The position numbers and the translations under genes were made by a program. From contig JAURZP010000339.1 in NCBI GenBank assembly GCA_030653335.1, positions 1 to 11,392 on the forward strand: a stretch of 11,392 bases of DNA. The letters run 5' to 3'. Origin of the DNA: Methanoregula sp. Lineage in GTDB: Archaea > Halobacteriota > Methanomicrobia > Methanomicrobiales > Methanospirillaceae. This document shows positions 1-5,436 of this stretch, piece after piece. Each line of letters starts with the position of its first letter. Position 1 is the stretch's first letter. Below the pieces are notes generated by a model. That model was not told where the DNA came from. It saw only the letters and a program-made list of their open reading frames with translations, and searched no databases.

Positions 1-640
1 TCGGTGAGAGCGACAGGGATACATGAATCGTTTTACCTGTTTTTGTCAGCCGTTCGGTTTCATAGCGTTCAACCGGTATGCCATTCTGGATCTTTTTTAA
101 GAGATTTCTGGAATCATTCAGTTTATCCGGAGGGAGGAGAAGGGTAACTGATTTTCCTTTGATCTCTTTTGCTGTGTATCCGTAAAGTTCTTCGGCACTG
201 TGATTCCAGTCGGTGATAATGCCATCAAAGGTTTCTGCTACAATCGCATCACTTGAGGAGGCCACGATAGAAACCAGTCGGCGGCACATCTGGGTGTCAT
301 GGTGCATCCTGCCACTTAAAAAGGAGATAACGGCAGCAATTAATATGTAGACAACAACCCGCGCCAGAGCAGCAGTCAGTACATTAATACTGGCAGGATA
401 CAGGAAAAAGACTGCCCCGCAATAGAGTGCCGAGAGAAGGATCGTGAATGGCACACCCCTTTTTGGATAGTAATACGCTGCGAGAATGATCGGGATGTAT
501 AAGAGATGGGGAAGAACGTTTGTGATGCCATGAATAAGCCCATATATATTCAGAAGAAGAGTAACTGCCGCACTTATCCCGATGAGCACCGGGATCAGAA
601 GAGGTCGTTTGTACACCTGATCAAAATATAAAAAATCCAT
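1..640 (-). CDS. Membrane-bound PAS-domain sensor protein (partial, C-terminus outside window)
   Basis: I translated this frame directly: it is open for 213 codons from the ATG at 638-640 to the window edge. The N-terminal 110 residues are hydrophobic, with about four membrane segments (roughly residues 14-35, 43-58, 65-83 and 88-109). A PAS-like domain follows at about 118-213, with the pattern SSSDAIVAETFDGIITDWN, then EELYGYTAKEIKGKSVTLLLPP and a following ERLTKTGKTIHVSLS strand. This architecture is typical of methanogen sensor histidine kinases or signalling proteins, but the output domain is not in the window, so kinase activity is an inference. The start is supported by a TATA-like element about 20-25 bases upstream, which would give an almost leaderless message. 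A GAGGG ten bases before the ATG is an alternative translation signal. The next gene, the hydrolase, ends 80 bases upstream on the same strand. Confidence 0.85.
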   Translation of the reverse strand, partial: MDFLYFDQVYKRPLLIPVLIGISAAVTLLLNIYGLIHGITNVLPHLLYIPIILAAYYYPKRGVPFTILLSALYCGAVFFLYPASINVLTAALARVVVYILIAAVISFLSGRMHHDTQMCRRLVSIVASSSDAIVAETFDGIITDWNHSAEELYGYTAKEIKGKSVTLLLPPDKLNDSRNLLKKIQNGIPVERYETERLTKTGKTIHVSLSLSP

Positions 641-657
641 GTCGTGGAATCCCTCTG

Positions 658-665
658 ATTATATA
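658..665 (-). promoter_or_regulatory. TATA box for the PAS sensor gene
   Basis: Reads TATATAAT on the minus strand, with its centre about 21 bases before the ATG. The predicted start of transcription therefore falls at or beside the start codon, which fits a leaderless archaeal mRNA. This is a positional inference only. Confidence 0.45.
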
Positions 666-720
666 CTCAGTGTTTACCCGTTTCCTTTTAAATGGTTGGT
701 GCTGTTCTCCGATTCCCGTA

Positions 721-1524
721 TCAGGGTAGCGGCGTTGTGAGGTAGTGCAGGATCCGGTCAATGACGACCGGGTTTTTTGGCAGGTTGATGTGGCAGTACT
801 GGTCGGGACTGGGCAACGTAGCGGTCTCATCCAATGGCAAAATATCAAGAGAGATCCCCGGAAGGCGCGATTCCCGGTGCGATACAATCCCATCACCGTC
901 CCAGGTTTCCTGCCAGCCACCGTCACTGTTGAGACCCCATGTTTTTCCCTCAAACAAGGGAAAGAAATCCGGCATGCCATCGGGGTTTGCCGTGACGATG
1001 ATCCGGTAGGTGATGTCATCTCTGGTTCCTGCCAGGCGGAGTTTATGCATAGCGGGACTTGCCGGCCTGACATCCTGTACTATCAAATCCATTGAAGGAT
1101 CAAATCCCTGCGGGACAAATACTCCCGTGAGCCGGTTGATGATATCTCGTCCTTTCAGCGGGTCATGGAACAGTTCGGCAAGTACTGAACCATTATTAGG
1201 CGGGCCAAGGCCAATGAGCTGCCGGACTTTCTCTTTTCGTTCGGTACCATCCATCACTTCAAGGAGATACCGGGTGATGCAGGTGCCAACCGAATGGCAG
1301 ACAATGTTAACCGGACCTGTGTACCCGCTCTCGTCCCGCATATCGCTGATATACGCTTTCAGGGCTGCCGCTCTCCTGGCAATATCCGTGTTGTCCATGG
1401 TTGAATGGTCGAATTTCCACACGGTGATTGATGCATCTGATAACCGGGGTACGAGCCGGTTCCAGATCCCCGGATGGCTGTTCCATCCATGGACGAGGAG
1501 GACCGGGCATTGGCTTTTGCTCAT
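721..1524 (-). CDS. Alpha/beta-hydrolase, triacylglycerol-lipase-like
   Basis: A 267-residue cytosolic-type hydrolase with no signal peptide. The N-terminus reads PVLLVHGWNSHPGIW, the strand and oxyanion-hole HG motif (residues 7-21) of lipase/esterase-fold enzymes. The nucleophile elbow is IVCHSVGTC, with Ser78 as the likely nucleophile; the first Gly of the usual GxSxG is replaced by Cys76. Candidate acid residues lie in the WDGDGIVS stretch near residues 208-215, which resembles the 'GDGVV' segment of lipases. The late His in CHINLPKNPVV is the likely catalytic histidine. Together these give a plausible Ser-Asp-His triad. The substrate cannot be read from the sequence: a short-chain ester, lipid or thioester would all be possible. 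A TATA-like CATATAC lies about 23 bases upstream of the ATG and there is no Shine-Dalgarno sequence, so the message is probably leaderless. The gene stands alone, 80 bases from the start of the PAS gene. Confidence 0.85.
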   Translation of the reverse strand: MSKSQCPVLLVHGWNSHPGIWNRLVPRLSDASITVWKFDHSTMDNTDIARRAAALKAYISDMRDESGYTGPVNIVCHSVGTCITRYLLEVMDGTERKEKVRQLIGLGPPNNGSVLAELFHDPLKGRDIINRLTGVFVPQGFDPSMDLIVQDVRPASPAMHKLRLAGTRDDITYRIIVTANPDGMPDFFPLFEGKTWGLNSDGGWQETWDGDGIVSHRESRLPGISLDILPLDETATLPSPDQYCHINLPKNPVVIDRILHYLTTPLP

Positions 1525-1543
1525 TACTAAAATTGTTGGCAGG

Positions 1544-1550
1544 CATATAC
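1544..1550 (-). promoter_or_regulatory. TATA box for the hydrolase gene
   Basis: GTATATG on the minus strand, centred about 23 bases before the ATG at 1524. No purine-rich ribosome site lies between them, so a leaderless transcript is likely. Confidence 0.4.
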
Positions 1551-1584
1551 GATAGGTTCTGCGATCTGGATTTCTGGTTATGGA

Positions 1585-1827
1585 ATGAAGGGGTGGGGGA
1601 TGACTCCTATTGTTAATGTCATGTCTCTTTCTGTCCTCGATAGAACAGATGAATACCCCATAAGGGACAAGGAACGCTGTGCATTTGTGCTACAAGCGGA
1701 CGCACTGGACATCGCCATTACTAAGCAACTGGTCGAGGCAGCACAAATCCTTGGCATCGGCTTCATCGATCACATCATCGTTGCGAAACAGGGTCACTTG
1801 TTGTTTAAGGAGAGGGGTTTGTTATAA
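1585..1827 (+). pseudogene. radC: RadC-type JAB-domain protein remnant (C-terminal end only)
   Basis: The last part of this 80-codon frame (about 1690-1827) reads DIAITKQLVEAAQILG, then GFIDHIIVAKQGHLLFKERGLL and a stop. This is the characteristic C-terminus of RadC proteins, which normally end in 'LLDHIIIG...FKEEGLL'. Intact RadC is about 220 residues and carries an HNHPSGD metal-binding motif immediately before this segment. Here the frame goes from CAFV (1678-1689) straight into LQADALDIAITKQL, so the motif is missing, apparently by an in-frame deletion. Residues before 1678 are not recognisable as RadC. No good promoter or ribosome site precedes the frame. I read it as a decayed gene rather than a functional small protein. 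The neighbouring transposase remnant supports a history of insertion and loss. Confidence 0.65.
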
Positions 1828-1915
1828 TCTCCTTTTTTTTTATGTACATGAGGATACCCCTGCTTCGCAGGCAAAACCGGAGTCCGGGCATGGTGAAAAC
1901 AGTCCCGCTGCACAG
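1828..1915. other. Non-coding spacer between two gene remnants
   Basis: Begins with a run of nine T after the RadC-like stop and contains a small hairpin, CCTGC-TTC-GCAGG at 1859-1871. No gene is recognisable. It may be decayed insertion-sequence material. Confidence 0.4.
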
Positions 1916-2098
1916 ATCATATCAAAACGACAACTCGTGGAAAATAAGTTCTCGGTTCTGAAAAGAAAATTCAACGGCGATCTCAAAGCACGAAGATTCC
2001 GCATTCAGATTAAAGAAATCGCTAACAAAATGATTGTCTGTAACATTCACAGGTTCTTACAATTTCTCACCGTCGAGGTTTTCTACAGAGCAAAAAAA
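1916..2098 (+). pseudogene. C-terminal fragment of a DDE transposase (IS5/IS4-like)
   Basis: The frame in this stretch reads KRQLVENKFSVLKRKFNGDL, then KARRFRIQIKEIANKMIVCN and IHRFLQFLTVEVFYRAKK. This matches the end of archaeal DDE transposases, which carry the pattern 'R.LVE..FSVIKRKFG..L.AR....Q.KEI..K...HN..RF', including the catalytic Glu helix (here LVENKFS). Everything upstream, including the two catalytic Asp residues, is absent. The frame is not closed by its own stop: it runs into the antisense of the neighbouring gene, whose stop codon is at 2099-2101. No flanking terminal inverted repeats were recognised. It is therefore a dead remnant left by an insertion sequence. The exact family within the IS4/IS5 superfamily cannot be decided from about 60 residues. 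Confidence 0.65.
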
Positions 2099-2947
2099 TT
2101 ATCTCTTTCTCAATACAAGAACAAGCCCTGCCAGCCCGGCTGCCCCGATTGCTGCAAGAGGCAGCATGCCGGATTCCACGGTAGTCGCCGGTGCAGGTGG
2201 AATGGCGGTAGTGGCCGGCAGGGGTGTCGGCACATACCCGGATGGGGGAGTGACCGTTATTTCATACACCGAGATTGCCTGTGGCCCGGGCATTGCCGAC
2301 ATGCCGGGGCAGGTTGCGGAGGATGCCTTTCCGTTCCGGAACACGACATCGACGCTTGAGCCGTCAGTGCTGCCGCTCGTGGTATCGTACCGCAGCTCCT
2401 GGCCGGGAAGAAGCGAACCCTCCCGGACTACCGCACCGTTTCTCTTCACTTTTACGCTCCCGGACTGTGCCGTGCAGGTAGTTCCGGCACAGGCAGAACA
2501 ATCAGGAACCGTTGTCGTTTCCACCGCGTAACCGGCAACAAGGGGGGTTGTGATCGAGTTCAGGTTACCGATGATTATGTTCGCGTACTCGTTATTCGGG
2601 GGAGTGCCATAGAGTTTTGCAAACGTTATCCAGTTCCCCCCTGCACCGCCAAGACTCGTGGCAATAACCGGGTCACCTGCTTTGAAGAGCGAGGCAACAG
2701 CAGCGTCCGGTGCAATCCCGGAAAGGTTCGAAACACTCATTGGGGTAAAGTGGCAGGCCGGTGCACTATCGGGAGAGAAGGAGCACCCGTACTTCTGCGG
2801 GTGATCGATGGTGATGGTATTTGTCTGCGGGTTGATGTCAGAGATCGTGCCCCTGACTGTGACTTCCAGGATAGCCGCATTTACCGGTAAACAGATGCAG
2901 CACAGGAGCAGTGCCGCAATAATTGTGAAGATACATACCTTTTTCAT
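2099..2947 (-). CDS. Exported, C-terminally membrane-anchored protein of unknown function
   Basis: A 282-residue protein with a clear Sec signal peptide (MKKVCIFTIIAALLLCCICL, then PVNAA, cleavage near residue 25). An extracellular region runs to about residue 230. A Pro/Thr-rich spacer follows (residues 234-258, TPLPATTAIPPAPATT), and then one hydrophobic segment (260-279) ending in RKR. This tripartite tail is the usual layout of archaeal surface proteins and resembles CTERM-type sorting signals, although no exact PGF motif is present. The ectodomain starts with a beta-rich stretch (VRGTISDINPQTNTITIDHP) and has seven Cys between residues 55 and 213, including a CSACAGTTC cluster at 150-158. 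The start at 2947 is chosen because the signal peptide begins there, a GGGAG lies 13 bases upstream, and a TATA box at 2995-3003 predicts transcription from about 2972. Longer starts would precede the transcript. No function is assigned. Confidence 0.85.
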   Translation of the reverse strand: MKKVCIFTIIAALLLCCICLPVNAAILEVTVRGTISDINPQTNTITIDHPQKYGCSFSPDSAPACHFTPMSVSNLSGIAPDAAVASLFKAGDPVIATSLGGAGGNWITFAKLYGTPPNNEYANIIIGNLNSITTPLVAGYAVETTTVPDCSACAGTTCTAQSGSVKVKRNGAVVREGSLLPGQELRYDTTSGSTDGSSVDVVFRNGKASSATCPGMSAMPGPQAISVYEITVTPPSGYVPTPLPATTAIPPAPATTVESGMLPLAAIGAAGLAGLVLVLRKR

Positions 2948-2994
2948 GATTATTTTCGTCTCCCAGATGGGTCTATGTTTCATCTCCGCACGGG

Positions 2995-3003
2995 AATATA
3001 AAA
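2995..3003 (-). promoter_or_regulatory. TATA box for the exported anchored protein gene
   Basis: Minus-strand TTTTATATT. It predicts a transcript start near 2972 and a leader of about 25 bases containing GGGAG (2960-2964), which sits 12 bases from the ATG. Confidence 0.5.
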
Positions 3004-3201
3004 GGATTCTTCTCAAAAAAACTGCTCTGTGGAATCGGGCATGAACCTTTTTTTGTTCACAACAAAACGATGAAAACCGGTTCTGTTGAAAATACATGAA
3101 CAGGATTTCACACCGGAATTGTGAAAATCATTCAGTCAGGAGCCCGGATGAGCTTCAAGGCCACAGTACGGCGGGGCAACCACCAGATTATATGAACAGG
3201 T

Positions 3202-3350
3202 AATTGATCCGCCGCGGGGCGCCCTCCAGTGCGGCGGCAATTATCCTGAAGGGGGAATGGGGGCGCGAGGCCCCATCATTCTGTTTTAAGCATGATCTTC
3301 AATACAAAATAATTTTGGAAAATCCGTTACTTACGGGGGCTTCGCCCCCG
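3202..3350. repeat. Cluster of three palindromic elements
   Basis: Element one: AATTG and CCGCCGC (3202-3215) pair with GCGGCGG and CAATT (3231-3242). Only an 'at' bulge interrupts the 12-bp stem, and the loop contains the perfect palindrome GGGCGCCC (3217-3224). Element two: ATGGGG (3257-3262) with CCCCAT (3271-3276). Element three: CGGGGGC-TTC-GCCCCCG (3334-3350). An alternative pairing, ACGGGG (3333-3338) with CCCCGT (3355-3360), competes with element three. GGGGGCTTCGCCCCC-type hairpins are often seen as dispersed repeats in genomes, but copy number cannot be judged here. Confidence 0.6.
3334..3350 (-). terminator. Possible transcription terminator hairpin after the repeat lipoprotein gene
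   Basis: A seven-bp perfect GC stem with a three-base loop starts 31 bases after the stop codon at 3381. On the minus strand it is followed within about 12 bases by a short T-run. Archaeal termination depends mainly on T-runs, so the role is tentative. Confidence 0.35.
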
Positions 3351-3380
3351 GCAGCCCCGTTATGACACGGACTTCCGGTT

Positions 3381-4448
3381 TCACCGGCAGTTGTCCAGGA
3401 TCTTCCCGCATCCCGCCTCTACGCAGGTCCAGTAATAATTGTTGCAGGTAGCGTATGATGGCCCGCGGTACGAATACGTGCTGTAATATCCCTGGCACTG
3501 GCTGCAGCTTGCGTAATAGGTCGTTGTGGTAGTTCCGCCACCGGATGTACCGCCGCCGGTTGTGCCACCTCCCGTAGACGTTTTCCAGCAGACCCCCTGA
3601 GAATAATATGTGCCCGACGGGCAGCCCCCGCCCCGTACAATTAGCGGGCCTCCCTCGCCACCGGATGTGCCACTTCCCGTTGTACTGCCACCGGTTGCAC
3701 CTGCCCCCATTGCACCGCCACCGGTTGTGCCGCTTCCCGCCGGCTGGTTCCAGCAGTTCCCGTCATAATAATACGGGTACCCGCCCGGGCAGCAGTGACC
3801 GCTGCTCGATGAGTATTTTGCATACCCTTTCGGGCATTCCTGGCAAAAGTCGTTGTAATAATACGGGTATCCTTCCCTGCAGCAGTGTCCGCTGCTAGAT
3901 GTGTATTTTAGATACCCCTCTGAGCATTCGTGGCAAAGGCCTTCGTAATAATACGGGTATTCCTGCCTGCAGCAGTGCCCGCTGCTGGTGGAAGTTTTGT
4001 AATATCCGGGAGAGCAACCGCTGCTGGTTGTCGTTACCACCGTTATACCGCTTCCGGTTGTGCTACTCCTTGTTGTACCGCTTCCGGTTGTGCCACTTCC
4101 CGCCGGCTGGTTCCAGCAGTTCCCGTCATAATAGTACGGGTACCCGGTTTGGCAGCAGTACTCGCCGCTCGAATTGGTTTTTCCAAATCCCTCCGGGCAC
4201 TCGTGGCAAAGGTTGTCGTAATAATACTGGGACCCGTACGGGCAGCAGTGCCCGCTGCTGTTGGAATATTTGTAATACCCGGGAGCACAGCCCCAGCTGC
4301 CGGACGATGACGTGGTAGAATTGCCATAGGAATACATGTCCGTGCACCCGCCGGACAAAATAAAGACTATCGTGATGATTCCCAGAATGAAAAGCGGCGT
4401 GATACTCCTGGCCGCAATTCCCTTGCCCAACAATTTTTTTGTAAACAT
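3381..4448 (-). CDS. Tyr/Cys-rich repeat surface lipoprotein
   Basis: 355 residues from the ATG at 4448; a GTG at 4457 would add three more residues. Residue numbers below use the GTG start. A hydrophobic segment (20-36) ends in the lipobox-like LSGGC with Cys38, so a lipid-anchored or membrane-tethered surface protein is likely. The body has five modules of about 30 residues built on SSGHCC, then YPYYY, then LCHEC or GNCW. Two lie in one block (57-114) and three in a second (148-235). Each block ends in DGNCWNQPAGSGTTG and is followed by a Gly/Thr/Ser linker. A divergent Cys-rich C-terminal domain (about 279-358) follows, with CSQCQGYY and several more Cys. The paired and spaced cysteines suggest small disulfide-bonded EGF-like folds. 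I recognise no named family. A TATA box at 4497-4506 lies upstream. Function is unknown; adhesion or cell-surface structure is only a guess. Confidence 0.8.
   Translation of the reverse strand: MFTKKLLGKGIAARSITPLFILGIITIVFILSGGCTDMYSYGNSTTSSSGSWGCAPGYYKYSNSSGHCCPYGSQYYYDNLCHECPEGFGKTNSSGEYCCQTGYPYYYDGNCWNQPAGSGTTGSGTTRSSTTGSGITVVTTTSSGCSPGYYKTSTSSGHCCRQEYPYYYEGLCHECSEGYLKYTSSSGHCCREGYPYYYNDFCQECPKGYAKYSSSSGHCCPGGYPYYYDGNCWNQPAGSGTTGGGAMGAGATGGSTTGSGTSGGEGGPLIVRGGGCPSGTYYSQGVCWKTSTGGGTTGGGTSGGGTTTTTYYASCSQCQGYYSTYSYRGPSYATCNNYYWTCVEAGCGKILDNCR
3733..3783 (-). repeat. 51-bp internal duplication, copy 1
   Basis: Differs from 4096-4146 at a single position (AATAATA versus AATAGTA). It encodes the same PYYYDGNCWNQPAGSG segment in both repeat blocks of the lipoprotein. 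Near-identity including third codon positions indicates recent duplication or gene conversion. Confidence 0.8.
4096..4146 (-). repeat. 51-bp internal duplication, copy 2
   Basis: Partner of 3733-3783, with 50 of 51 bases identical by eye. It marks the end of the first repeat block in the lipoprotein. Confidence 0.8.
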
Positions 4449-4496
4449 TGGCTGCACAACCGGAGAAAATTTTGTTAATCGTAATATTGCGTCCCG

Positions 4497-4506
4497 ATAT
4501 ATAAAA
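4497..4506 (-). promoter_or_regulatory. TATA box for the repeat lipoprotein gene, possibly bidirectional
   Basis: The plus strand reads ATATATAAAA and the minus strand TTTTATATAT. On the minus strand it predicts a start near 4475, about 27 bases before the lipoprotein ATG. On the plus strand it could serve the small frame that starts at 4584. Direction cannot be settled from the sequence. Confidence 0.45.
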
Positions 4507-4583
4507 TCAGGGGATTGGCGGATGGAAGCTTTCCGGTTAGAGAGACATTATTCACTTCACTCTCATGCCAATTGTGGCACGAT

Positions 4584-4703
4584 ATGAACCGCGAACTGTT
4601 CCCTGTAACAATGCGGAGTGTTTTCTATAGTCTTGCTCGTCACGACGATGAATTCCGTAAAACATTGCGGGAAGTGTTGCTGGATGATGCAACTGCAAAA
4701 TAA
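4584..4703 (+). CDS. Possible 39-residue small protein
   Basis: A short frame beginning MNRELFPVTMRSVFYSLARH and continuing DDEFRKTLREVLLDDATAK. The second half (about residues 10-34) is strongly helical and amphipathic, which is unusual for a chance frame. A TATA-like element at 4497-4506 would give a leader of about 55 bases. A small hairpin (TGCCA-ATTG-TGGCA, 4566-4579) ends four bases before the ATG. A TTG-initiated extension from 4515 is also open. The ATG overlaps by ATGA the stop of a 21-codon frame at 4522-4587, so translational coupling is conceivable. No ribosome site is convincing and no homologue is recognised. It may be real, a remnant of a longer gene, or chance. Confidence 0.35.
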   Translation: MNRELFPVTMRSVFYSLARHDDEFRKTLREVLLDDATAK

Positions 4704-4708
4704 TTCCA

Positions 4709-4736
4709 TCAGTCAGCGATGAAAAAAACTGACTGA
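4709..4736. terminator. Stem-loop after the small frame
   Basis: TCAGTCAG (4709-4716) pairs perfectly with CTGACTGA (4729-4736), giving eight bp around a 12-base A-rich loop. On the minus strand the loop carries seven T. It lies six bases beyond the stop of the 39-residue frame and 18 bases beyond the minus-strand stop at 4754, so it could serve either convergent gene. Confidence 0.4.
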
Positions 4737-4753
4737 AACGCGAATGGCGCACT

Positions 4754-4990
4754 CTACCGTTGTTTCCGTCCGGGTTGATGACAATTTGTTCCTTCCCATG
4801 TAATGACCATTTTAAATTTCAGGCGCTGTTGCTTTAAATTCAGGATTGGTTCTGTGCCCCGTCCTTTTTTCTGATATACCAATGTTGGCACATCGGACTC
4901 GCGGACGGGCTGGTTCTGGAACTGCGAGTCAATGACCAACGTGCAGACAACAGATGGACCCGCGTACGTGCTCATACATTCATCTGCCAT
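4754..4990 (-). CDS. Hypothetical small protein (78 residues)
   Basis: The protein begins MADECMSTYAGPSVVCTLVI and ends in a basic tail (CHQPGRKQR). The middle contains alternating hydrophobic stretches (VVCTLVIDSQF, FKMVITWEG) suggestive of beta strands. There is no signal peptide and no family that I recognise. Upstream is an AT-rich element (AAAAAAATAATTAA, about 5005-5018) placed to give a leaderless message from the ATG at 4990, or a very short leader to an internal ATG at 4975. No Shine-Dalgarno sequence is seen. It lies 73 bases after the end of the 72-residue Cys protein on the same strand and could share its transcript. The stem-loop at 4709-4736 could end it. A real gene is plausible but not proven. 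Confidence 0.4.
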   Translation of the reverse strand: MADECMSTYAGPSVVCTLVIDSQFQNQPVRESDVPTLVYQKKGRGTEPILNLKQQRLKFKMVITWEGTNCHQPGRKQR

Positions 4991-5032
4991 TTTATGTTAG
5001 TGAATTAATTATTTTTTTGGGGAATAATTCTT

Positions 5033-5049
5033 TTGGCATCACACGCCAA
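5033..5049 (-). other. Small hairpin downstream of the Cys-motif protein gene
   Basis: TTGGC-ATCACAC-GCCAA forms a five-bp stem. It lies about 15 bases beyond the stop at 5064. On the minus strand it is followed by an A-rich rather than a T-rich tract, so it is a weak terminator candidate. Confidence 0.25.
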
Positions 5050-5063
5050 TCACGAATGCACAT

Positions 5064-5282
5064 TCATCGGAGTTTGCGTCCGCCACTCTGCTTCTGAAGT
5101 ATGATGAAACTTTCATTCCTTGGACATTCGTGCGGGTTCTTACCGTCCTTTGTGATCCACTTCCCTTCCTGCGGGTTGAATCGAGCCGGGCATGACAATT
5201 CTTTAACCATCGGAACATGAATTCCCGGGACCATCTTGATTTTGATGTGTTCACAATCTACACAAAAATTGTATTGACTCAT
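5064..5282 (-). CDS. Small Cys-motif protein, putative metal-binding, unknown function
   Basis: 72 residues. The N-terminus carries a CxxC knuckle (FCVDCEH, Cys7 and Cys10), followed by Cys31 in LSCPARFNP and Cys53 in HECPRNE. Four cysteines in a C-x2-C, C, C arrangement, with two in C-P contexts, suggest a zinc-ribbon-like or small metal-binding fold. His12 and His51 lie beside two of them. Translation is well supported: GGAG at 5290-5293 sits seven bases before the ATG. A TATA-like CATATAG at 5342-5348 predicts a start near 5320, with a tandem 10-bp repeat just upstream of it. The gene lies 154 bases beyond the TPR gene on the same strand, so independent transcription is likely. I do not recognise the family, and the role is unknown. 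Confidence 0.65.
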   Translation of the reverse strand: MSQYNFCVDCEHIKIKMVPGIHVPMVKELSCPARFNPQEGKWITKDGKNPHECPRNESFIILQKQSGGRKLR

Positions 5283-5341
5283 CTACGTTCTCCTGCATGT
5301 TAGCAATAATCAGACTTGACGAGGTCTGTTGTCTTGTCATG

Positions 5342-5369
5342 CTATATGCATTCTGTATGATTCTGTATG
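5342..5369 (-). promoter_or_regulatory. TATA box with tandem 10-bp repeats for the Cys-motif gene
   Basis: The TATA-like core is CATATAG (5342-5348). ATTCTGTATG occurs twice in direct tandem at 5350-5369, immediately on the upstream side. A 10-bp repeat puts both copies on the same DNA face, where a regulator or the TFB contact could sit. Confidence 0.4.
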
Positions 5370-5436
5370 CGAAAAACGCGTTGGAGTGTAAGGTCACTGC
5401 ACAGCCCCATTCAAATTCGCAGAAACTTACCTCTAA

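Larger units (their letters stand above)
3004..3380. other. Intergenic region with GC-rich hairpin cluster
   Basis: No credible gene was found between the promoter at about 3000 and the end of the repeat lipoprotein gene. The stretch from 3202 to 3360 is packed with inverted repeats, listed separately. ATGAACAGG occurs twice (near 3098 and 3192). The rest is AT-rich and featureless to the eye. Confidence 0.5.

Noticed and set aside
2948..3097. A 50-residue extension of the signal-peptide protein
   Set aside because: It would bury the signal peptide and would begin before the TATA-predicted transcript start near 2972.
3760..4230. A CRISPR-like array, because an AATAATACGGG-type word recurs at intervals
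   Set aside because: The intervals and spacers are coding and imperfect. The words encode the repeated YPYYY motif of one protein.
3419..4347. Several long Ala/Arg/Pro-rich frames on both strands across the lipoprotein gene
   Set aside because: They are shadows of the repeated, GC-rich Cys-protein gene. The lipoprotein frame alone has a signal segment and coherent repeated modules.
4552..4752. A 66-residue minus-strand frame opposite the small 39-residue frame
   Set aside because: It has no promoter or ribosome site, and the T-run stem-loop lies inside it.
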